From contig RFPF01000133.1 of assembly GCA_009926295.1 (NCBI GenBank), positions 1-7,980 of the forward strand: a DNA stretch of 7,980 bases, written 5' to 3'. Positions 1 to 5,269 of this stretch are shown one piece after another. The DNA is from Planctomycetia bacterium. Lineage in GTDB: Bacteria; Planctomycetota; Planctomycetia; Pirellulales; UBA1268. The notes beneath the pieces are model-generated. The model was given only the letters and a program-made list of their open reading frames with translations, had not been told where the DNA came from and made no database searches. The number at the start of each line of letters is the position of its first letter. Within the stretch, counting starts at the first letter, position 1. The position numbers and the translations under genes were made by a program.

Positions 1-2104
1 TGGCGATCGTCGCACCACCCGCACCCGATTTTGAAACCGAGGTGGCCGTGATGGAGCCGGCGCCGGAAATCGCGGCCGTACCGGCCACGTTGGTGATCGC
101 CATCGTGCCCGGGGCGACGTTTGACGCCACCGATATCGTGGCGGCGGACCCGAATGTCACGTTGTCACCGTCGGAATAGGCAACGCCACTCCCCGTGCCA
201 CTCACGAGCCAGTTCGCCGCCGACGTATCCCACGCGCCGTTCAGCACGGTAGGATCCCACGTAAGATTGAACACGTTCGCGGCCGTGACGAGCTGCAGGG
301 CGCTTCCCGTTGACGTGAATTGGTAGGTGTTCCGGCCGACGGTGGTCGAACTACCGAGGGCAAGCGTCGCATTGCCGATCGCAGCACCCGTGAGCGAGAC
401 GCTCGACGCACCGGTAACCGACGTTCCGGACAGCAGCGTGAACGTGCCAGCCACCGGCGCCCCGCCGACCGTGATCGTGTCGGCAAACCCGCCAAAATTC
501 AGCGCTCCCGAGGACGTCACTCCGTTGGTGAGCCCTGCGAGCGAGATGGTTGCTGCGCCGGTCGTGGTCAGGGCCCCGATGGAGAGCGTGCCGGTGGTGA
601 CGCCGAGCGTGACGCCGTTCGCCAGCGTCACGGCACCGGTACCCAGGGCGCCCGCGTTGGCTGTCGTGATGCCACCGCTATTGATCGTCGTGCCGCCGGA
701 GAAGTTGCTCGCCCCAGAGAGCGTGAGCGTGCCGGCCCCGGCCTTCACGAGGGCCACCGTGCCGGAGCCATTGTTGATGGCACCGGCGTACGTCGAGTTG
801 CCAGCCGACGTGGTCGTGATGGTCGGGGTGCCCGCATTCGTCTGGATGACACCGCTGGACGACCCGGAGAGGGCACCGATCGAGATGCTGTTGCCACCAA
901 GTTCGATCGTACCCGCATTCACGGTCAGCGAGCCGGTGCTCGCGCCCAGCGCGGCTGCATTGGCGAGCACGATGGAGCCGCTCGCGAGCGTCGTGCCGCC
1001 CGAGTAGGAGTTGCTTCCGGAGAGATTCAGCGTCTTGCCGCCCGCCACGATGAGTCCGCCGTTCGAGATCGCACCGGTCAACGTCCACGTATTCCCCAGC
1101 GTGATCGTGCGTGTCGCGCCCCCCAGATCGATCGCTCCGGTGAGCGAGCCGGATGAGACGGTGTACGAAGAAGCGCCCACAGTCACGGCCGACAGGCCGC
1201 CGAGGCCGAAGTTGCCACCCACGGTGATCGCGTTGCCGATCGTGCGACCAGAATTGTTCGAGGCGATGGTTCCGCTGTTGATCGTCAACGCCCCCGTGCC
1301 GAACGCGCTGTTACTGATCGCCCATATCGCACCGCCATTGATCGTCGTGTTGCCGGCCTGGCTGCCCGATGAGAGCAGGACCGGCCCGGCGGCATTCAGC
1401 GTGACGGCGATGTTCGCGCCGCCCGCCGTCGAGTTGTTCGCAAAACCACCGCCGAAAAACATGGCTCCCGTGCCGTTGCCCGTCACCGAAACGGTCGTCG
1501 TGCCCGACGCCAACGTGGTGCCTACGCTGCGCTCAAAGGAGAGTAACGAACTGGAATTGTTCGTGATCGAGAGGGTGCTGCCGGTGGCGTTGACTTGGAC
1601 CTTCTCGCCGTTCAAGACGCCAGGGCCGTAGGTGGTCGTGCCGGTGGTGCTAGCGAAGATCACGGGACCACTGCCGGCGTTGAGCGTCAGTCCGGTCGTG
1701 ACCGCGAGGGTCCCGGCACCACTGTTAGAACCGGTGGTCCGGGCGAAGACGGTCGTGCCCGAAGACGTGAATGTCAGCGAGTTGGCGGCCGCTGAGCTTC
1801 CCACGCCGACAAAGTTGCCCGGGAACGTGGAGGTCGAAAAGAAGACGTCATCCGATGCGCCGGGCGCGGCTCCGGGCAGACTGCCCGTGCCCGCGGCGTT
1901 GGAATTCCAGTTTTGCGTGAGCGACCACGACGCGATGCTCCCGGTACTGGGCGACGTCAGACTGACGGCCGACGTCCCGGAGAAGTACCACGTCGCAGCC
2001 TGCGCCGCGGGCGCATGCAGCGTGGCAGCGATTCCGCATACGACGACGAAAAGCCACGTGGTGCAGCGCATGGTGGGATGAGATACTTGCCCCATGAAAT
2101 TCAT
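1..2104 (-). CDS. Exported autotransporter-associated beta-strand (PATR) repeat protein, 3' end beyond window
   Basis: The reading frame is open from ATG 2104 to base 1 without a stop (about 701 codons), so the C-terminus is missing. A GGGGGA-like ribosome site ends 8 nt before this ATG. In-frame ATGs at 2095 and 2071 are alternatives with poorer upstream sequence. The N-terminus has Arg13, a hydrophobic core (TWLFVVVCGIAATL) and a likely signal-peptidase site after APAAQA (residue 36). The mature part is almost entirely Ser/Thr/Gly/Ala/Asn-rich, as expected of a beta-helix. Two clear PATR motifs are GGKTLNLSGSNSYSGGTTL (residues 355-373) and GAGTLTLSGASNFSGGTTI (456-474). A later segment around Trp616 (TWDPTVLNGAWDTSAANW, then DGDNVTFG) is typical of this family and probably opens another repeat block. 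No catalytic motif is visible. Likely role: a secreted or surface structural/adhesive protein. Whether it ends in a beta-barrel or a PEP-CTERM-type anchor cannot be seen. Confidence 0.85.
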   Translation of the reverse strand, partial: MNFMGQVSHPTMRCTTWLFVVVCGIAATLHAPAAQAATWYFSGTSAVSLTSPSTGSIASWSLTQNWNSNAAGTGSLPGAAPGASDDVFFSTSTFPGNFVGVGSSAAANSLTFTSSGTTVFARTTGSNSGAGTLAVTTGLTLNAGSGPVIFASTTGTTTYGPGVLNGEKVQVNATGSTLSITNNSSSLLSFERSVGTTLASGTTTVSVTGNGTGAMFFGGGFANNSTAGGANIAVTLNAAGPVLLSSGSQAGNTTINGGAIWAISNSAFGTGALTINSGTIASNNSGRTIGNAITVGGNFGLGGLSAVTVGASSYTVSSGSLTGAIDLGGATRTITLGNTWTLTGAISNGGLIVAGGKTLNLSGSNSYSGGTTLASGSIVLANAAALGASTGSLTVNAGTIELGGNSISIGALSGSSSGVIQTNAGTPTITTTSAGNSTYAGAINNGSGTVALVKAGAGTLTLSGASNFSGGTTINSGGITTANAGALGTGAVTLANGVTLGVTTGTLSIGALTTTGAATISLAGLTNGVTSSGALNFGGFADTITVGGAPVAGTFTLLSGTSVTGASSVSLTGAAIGNATLALGSSTTVGRNTYQFTSTGSALQLVTAANVFNLTWDPTVLNGAWDTSAANWLVSGTGSGVAYSDGDNVTFGSAATISVASNVAPGTMAITNVAGTAAISGAGSITATSVSKSGAGGATIA
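683..739 (-). repeat. PATR repeat motif, copy B
   Basis: This encodes GAGTLTLSGASNFSGGTTI (residues 456-474 of the left-hand protein), a near-consensus autotransporter-associated beta-strand motif. It lies 101 codons downstream of the other clear copy and shares the xLxLSGxxxxSGGTT pattern with it. Confidence 0.8.
986..1042 (-). repeat. PATR repeat motif, copy A
   Basis: This encodes GGKTLNLSGSNSYSGGTTL (residues 355-373), the best-conserved PATR motif in the left-hand protein. Both copies are followed by a similar segment (gly/ser turn, then ANAxALG and a TG-SLTV or TG-AVTL strand), so the repeating unit is about 100 residues long and diverged. Confidence 0.8.
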
Positions 2105-2126
2105 GGTTCGTGTCCCCCGCCCGTGT

Positions 2127-2144
2127 GTCGAATGATCACTCGAC
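2127..2144. promoter_or_regulatory. 18-bp near-perfect palindrome upstream of the PATR gene
   Basis: The sequence gtcgaatgatcactcgac pairs with itself at 8 of 9 positions, centred on TGATCA; the only mismatch is the A/C pair at 2132/2139. It lies about 22 bp upstream of the likely start codon at 2104 and downstream of the promoter candidate, so it could be an operator or a leader hairpin. No known regulator motif is recognised. Confidence 0.4.
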
Positions 2145-2180
2145 CACCCAAAAACCAATCTGCCGAATCCGACAGGAAAC

Positions 2181-2209
2181 AGGATAGGTCGGCGTTGGAT
2201 TGCATACAA
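2181..2209 (-). promoter_or_regulatory. Candidate promoter for the PATR-repeat gene (weak)
   Basis: On the minus strand, TTGTAT (2204-2209) and TATCCT (2181-2186) are separated by 17 bp and resemble sigma70-type -35 and -10 boxes (3/6 and 4/6 matches). The position, about 77 bp upstream of ATG 2104 and just past the terminator of the previous operon, is sensible. The match itself is weak and could be chance. Confidence 0.25.
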
Positions 2210-2214
2210 GCAAT

Positions 2215-2265
2215 GGGTGAAAAAATTTTTCCCCTGGAAAAACCGCTGTTTTTCGCAGTTTTTCC
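2215..2265 (-). terminator. Probable intrinsic terminator of the sulfatase-lyase operon
   Basis: Three bases after the lyase stop codon, GGAAAAAC and GTTTTTCC (2236-2243 and 2258-2265) form a perfect 8-bp inverted repeat with a 14-nt loop; two further G-C pairs are possible inside it. On the minus strand it is followed by AGGGGAAAAA and a run of six T (2220-2225). The stem is AT-rich and the T-run is about 10 nt away, so it is not ideal. Its position directly after the stop supports the call. Confidence 0.5.
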
Positions 2266-2268
2266 CCG

Positions 2269-3813
2269 CTATTTCTTCCCGGCTGCCTTCTCCCGGGCTT
2301 TCCGGGCCTTCCGCTCTTCCTTCGTCTCACCTTCCGGCCGCTGGGCCGCGGCCGGCTCCGCGCCTGCAGTCTCCACGGTGAACGTCCCCGCCTCGCGAAG
2401 CGCCCTCACCCACGGCGGACCGACGTCGGCCGGTTGGAGCGGGCGACCCGGCATCTTTTCCATCTCGGGCGTCCAGTCCGGTGGCAGGGGTTGCACGCCG
2501 AACCCCGCCGCCGCCGGCTCGAACCTCACCTTCCCTCCCAGGATCACATTGCCTTCGAAGCGATTGGGCTTCGGCACGAACCGGTCGAATGGCGGCTCGC
2601 CCTTCGGCTCGACACCGATCACCGATGCGCCGCCCTTGGGCCGCACGAAGCGATTGCCCTTGATCACGCACTCCTCCGGCAAGAGCACCACCTGCGACGC
2701 CGGCCACTCGTCGAGATAGCCGCGGCCCACTTCCAGATCCTCCTCCGAGTTGCCCACGAGCACATTGCCGGAGAGCGTGAGACCCACGACCTGTGGATAC
2801 ACCGCCGTGCGGGTTTTTCCGGATCCCTCCTCGGCCGCGTGCGGCTTGTAGTTCGGCGTCAGGGCCGACTTCACGAATTCACCGGCCGCGATGCCGATCC
2901 CGTAGTCGCAGCCGGAGACGAAATTGTCCGCGAGCGTATTCCGCTGGCCCGCGACCCGCAGGCCGTGGGCCCGGTCGACCCCCTGCCCGAGCACGATGTT
3001 CTCGGACACCGTGTTGAAGCTGCCGCGGCGGACGTTGATGCCGCCGCGGGTCGCCACGAGCGTGTTCCGCCGCACGACGTTGCGGTTCGACTTGAGCGAG
3101 ATCGTCTCGCTCCCCTCGCCGTCGGCGTGGTCGAAGAGGTTGCCCTCGATCGTGAAGAACGCTCCGTCCTCCCCCAATTCGTCGTTCTGGCCGAAGCCCC
3201 AGACGCGGATGATCTCGCGGCCGTTCACGGCCCGGTAGGGGATGTTCTTGAAGTGGCAGTTGGTCACGGCGTTGTGCCGGCTGCCCTCCCGGGCGTTGCC
3301 GATCACGGGGCCCCTGTTGTTCTTGCCCTTGAAATAGCACCGGTCGACGACGTTGTGCTCGCCGTCGAAGAGCACCCAGTAGTACTGCGTGTCGAACGAC
3401 GGCGGGTTGTAGTCGATGATCGCCGCGTTCCTCAGTTCGCCGTGGTGCGAGGCGAACGTGACCACCGCCCCCTCCTCGATCGCGCCGCGGTGGAACGCGA
3501 CCCCGTCGACGACGACGTGGGGCGCGGCGATCTTCAGGAAGGAACCACCGCCCAGCACGGTCTCGCCCGGGCTCTCGGCCCGGATCACGAGCGGCCGGCC
3601 CTTGCCGCCCCCCTTCCCCACGACGAGCGGCACGTTTGGCCAGTCCCCCTTGCGGAGCACGATCGTGTCGCCTGAGCCGGCCCGGGCGAGCGCGGCGGCG
3701 AGTTGCGCCGGGTTCTCCACGCGGGCCTCTCCGGCGGACGCGGCGAAGGCGGACGCGGCGACGAGCGCGGCTGCCCATCCGGCCGCGGGGGCGTCACTTG
3801 TCGTGCTTGTCAT
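2269..3813 (-). CDS. Secreted polysaccharide lyase, PL6 (alginate lyase / chondroitinase B) family
   Basis: This 514-residue protein starts at ATG 3813, preceded by GAGGAA with a 10-nt spacer. A 64-codon upstream in-frame extension lies inside the sulfatase gene and is Arg/Pro-rich shadow sequence. Residues 11-27 are an Ala-rich hydrophobic stretch with a possible cleavage site after ASA, giving a weak signal peptide. Residues ~31-430 read as a right-handed parallel beta-helix with many N-x-V/F turns. The PL6 landmarks are FKGKNNRGPVIG (161-172), ETISLKS (236-242) and INVRRGSFN (259-267). Lys241 and Arg262, 21 residues apart, match the Lys/Arg catalytic pair known in this family, where Lys acts as base. 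Glu236 matches one calcium-ligand Glu, but the second expected Glu (Lys minus 7) is Gly234, with Glu233 shifted by one. GLRVAGQRNTLADNF (285-299) is another family-like strand. The C-terminal ~25 residues are a Lys/Arg/Glu-rich tail. The expected reaction is beta-elimination of a uronate-containing polysaccharide; alginate or dermatan/chondroitin-type substrates are both possible. The gene is coupled to the sulfatase. Confidence 0.88.
   Translation of the reverse strand: MTSTTSDAPAAGWAAALVAASAFAASAGEARVENPAQLAAALARAGSGDTIVLRKGDWPNVPLVVGKGGGKGRPLVIRAESPGETVLGGGSFLKIAAPHVVVDGVAFHRGAIEEGAVVTFASHHGELRNAAIIDYNPPSFDTQYYWVLFDGEHNVVDRCYFKGKNNRGPVIGNAREGSRHNAVTNCHFKNIPYRAVNGREIIRVWGFGQNDELGEDGAFFTIEGNLFDHADGEGSETISLKSNRNVVRRNTLVATRGGINVRRGSFNTVSENIVLGQGVDRAHGLRVAGQRNTLADNFVSGCDYGIGIAAGEFVKSALTPNYKPHAAEEGSGKTRTAVYPQVVGLTLSGNVLVGNSEEDLEVGRGYLDEWPASQVVLLPEECVIKGNRFVRPKGGASVIGVEPKGEPPFDRFVPKPNRFEGNVILGGKVRFEPAAAGFGVQPLPPDWTPEMEKMPGRPLQPADVGPPWVRALREAGTFTVETAGAEPAAAQRPEGETKEERKARKAREKAAGKK
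3794..3813 (-). other. 20-base overlap of sulfatase end and lyase start
   Basis: The lyase ATG (3811-3813) lies upstream of the sulfatase stop TGA (3794-3796), in a different frame. The overlap falls in two 9-nt tandem units, CATGACAAG and CACGACAAG, read as His-Asp-Lys twice by the sulfatase; the first unit carries the lyase start codon. The arrangement implies co-transcription and probably translational coupling. Confidence 0.9.
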
Positions 3814-5113
3814 GCTTGCCCGATTCCTCGCCGAGTTTCCCCGAGGCCGGATCGAGCTCCGCCAGCACGGCCGCCAGCCGCGCCCGGCCCGCCGTCGCCT
3901 CGGCGTCGGTGGAATCGGCGGGCACCGGCTTCTCCTCGAACGGTGCGTCGACAAGATCGAAAAGCTCACCCTTGTCGGTGAGCTTCCAACGGCCGTCGCG
4001 GGCATACCAGTGCCGCCCGAGCATCACGAACAGCCACTCGCGCGGGGTCCCCTGCGCGCCCAGCAGTTGCGGCGCGAAGCTACGGCCGTCGAGCACGAGC
4101 CCCTTGGGCACCTCGGCCCCGGCGAGGGCGGCGAACGTGGGCAGGAAATCCGTGAAACTCACGAGATCGTCGCATGTCGTCCCGGCCTTCACCTGCGCCG
4201 GCCATGCGGCCACCAGCGGCACGCGGCTGCCCCCTTCGAGGAGCGTTCCCTTGTGGCCACTGAGCCGGCGGCCGCCGATCGTGGAAATGTCTCCCTTGTT
4301 CGGATGCACGCCGTTGTCGCCGGTGAAGATCACGAGCGTGTTTTCCTTCAGGCCCAGCCGTTCGAGATCGGCGAGGAGCCGGCCGACGAGCTTGTCCATG
4401 TAGGCGATGTTGTCGGCGTAGAGGGCCTCGGAATCCTTGGTGTCGGCCGCGCTGTCGGGCGTGCGCAGGATCTTCGTGTGCACGTGGGCCAGGGCGTAGT
4501 GGATGTAGAACGGCCGATCGCGGTTCCGCGTCATGAAGTCGACCACGAATTCGTGGTTGAGGTCGGGCATGTACACGCCCTCCTTCCACGGCTTCTCCTC
4601 GCCGTTGACGAAATACGTCGCCCGGTCGTCGGCCCAGTAGGCACCGCTGCCGTTGGTGGTGATGTATTCGTCGAAGCCCCAGTCGGACGGCTCGAGGGGA
4701 ATCTGGCTCCACTTGCCGGCGGCAGCCGTCGCGTAGCCGCGAGCCTTGAGGATCTTGGGGATCATGGTCTCGTCCTTGCGGCCGTCGCGCATGAGTTTCA
4801 CGGCCGTCTTGTCGTTGCCCGTCATCCCGGTGCGGAAACCGTAGCGTCCGGTGAGCATGAGGGCCCGCGACGGTCCGCAGTTGGGGGCGCTGTAGCAGCT
4901 GGTGAACCGCATGCCCGACGCCGCGAGAGCGTCGATGTTCGGGGTCTTGAAGGTGTCTGCGCCATAGCAGCCGACGTTGCCGATGCCGAGGTCGTCGGCG
5001 AGCACGACGATGATGTTGGGAGGTGCGGCCACGGTGACGATGGCCGGGAACGCCACGAACGCCATCGCAAGCCCGAAGGCGACGCCCACTCCCCACCTGC
5101 GCGATCGACCCAT
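3794..5113 (-). CDS. Secreted type I sulfatase (family S1, arylsulfatase-like)
   Basis: This is a complete 439-residue protein. ATG 5113 is chosen because GGAGGAGG ends 4-5 nt before it and a good signal peptide follows (RSRR, then a hydrophobic stretch to about Ala30). Family S1 hallmarks are present in order: LADDLG (38-43) with metal-binding Asp40/Asp41; C79-G-P-S-R with the distal TGR (88-90), where Cys79 is the residue converted to formylglycine; GKW with Lys134; HVHTK (210-214); TGDNG (264-268) with Asp266/Asn267; and GHKGTLLEGGSRVPL (286-300), with Lys288. All key residues are present, so an active enzyme is expected. It would hydrolyse sulfate esters, probably on a polysaccharide, outside the cytoplasm. 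The length is at the short end for the family. The protein ends in KHDKHDK, and the bases encoding that tail also hold the lyase start. The subfamily and the sulfate position cannot be read from sequence. It needs a formylglycine-generating or anaerobic maturase encoded elsewhere. Confidence 0.95.
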   Translation of the reverse strand: MGRSRRWGVGVAFGLAMAFVAFPAIVTVAAPPNIIVVLADDLGIGNVGCYGADTFKTPNIDALAASGMRFTSCYSAPNCGPSRALMLTGRYGFRTGMTGNDKTAVKLMRDGRKDETMIPKILKARGYATAAAGKWSQIPLEPSDWGFDEYITTNGSGAYWADDRATYFVNGEEKPWKEGVYMPDLNHEFVVDFMTRNRDRPFYIHYALAHVHTKILRTPDSAADTKDSEALYADNIAYMDKLVGRLLADLERLGLKENTLVIFTGDNGVHPNKGDISTIGGRRLSGHKGTLLEGGSRVPLVAAWPAQVKAGTTCDDLVSFTDFLPTFAALAGAEVPKGLVLDGRSFAPQLLGAQGTPREWLFVMLGRHWYARDGRWKLTDKGELFDLVDAPFEEKPVPADSTDAEATAGRARLAAVLAELDPASGKLGEESGKHDKHDK

Positions 5114-5269
5114 GCTGCCCTCCTCCACCTGACGCCAACCGCCCCCGGGGCGGGCGTGATCCTCCAGCATAACAAAGCCTTCCACGACCCTGCCGGAAGC
5201 GTGCGACGACTCCATCACGAGAGTACACTCCGTCGCGGAGGACAACCTCGTCGGGGGGTGCGGGTTTTT
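5114..5269. promoter_or_regulatory. Divergent promoter region between sulfatase and LEPR/PL6 genes
   Basis: These 156 bp separate two divergent start codons and must carry control signals for both. Visible items are the strong sulfatase ribosome site (5118-5126), a GC-rich dyad ccgcccc-c-ggggcgg (5139-5153) in the sulfatase leader, and a small inverted repeat ctccg-tcg-cggag (5228-5240). Isolated -10-like hexamers occur: TATGCT on minus at 5166-5171 and TACACT on plus at 5224-5229. Neither has a convincing -35 partner, so no promoter is assigned. Confidence 0.45.
5118..5126 (-). promoter_or_regulatory. Strong ribosome binding site of the sulfatase
   Basis: The minus strand reads GGAGGAGGG followed by CAGC and ATG 5113. 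It decides the start against in-frame upstream ATGs such as 5170, which would place 19 mostly polar residues in front of the signal peptide. Confidence 0.75.

Noticed and set aside
320..2081. Several plus-strand open frames of 150-280 codons, rich in Pro/Val or Arg.
   Set aside because: They are antisense to the PATR-repeat gene, whose minus-strand translation shows a signal peptide and family motifs. The plus-strand products are low-complexity complements of Gly/Thr/Ser codons.
2434..3675. A 413-codon plus-strand open frame.
   Set aside because: It is antisense to the operon PL6 lyase. The product is dominated by His/Arg/Val/Asp repeats with no recognisable domain, and no ribosome site was seen.
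3814..4005. A 64-codon N-terminal extension of the operon lyase (alternative start at 4005).
   Set aside because: It lies wholly within the sulfatase coding region in another frame, is Arg/Pro/Ser-rich, and would bury the signal-like segment. ATG 3813 with GAGGAA upstream fits better.
5139..5153. GC-rich dyad ccgcccc-c-ggggcgg upstream of the sulfatase, considered as a terminator or riboswitch element.
   Set aside because: A one-base loop cannot form as drawn, no T-run follows, and GC-rich dyads are expected by chance at this base composition. It is mentioned only as part of the divergent region.
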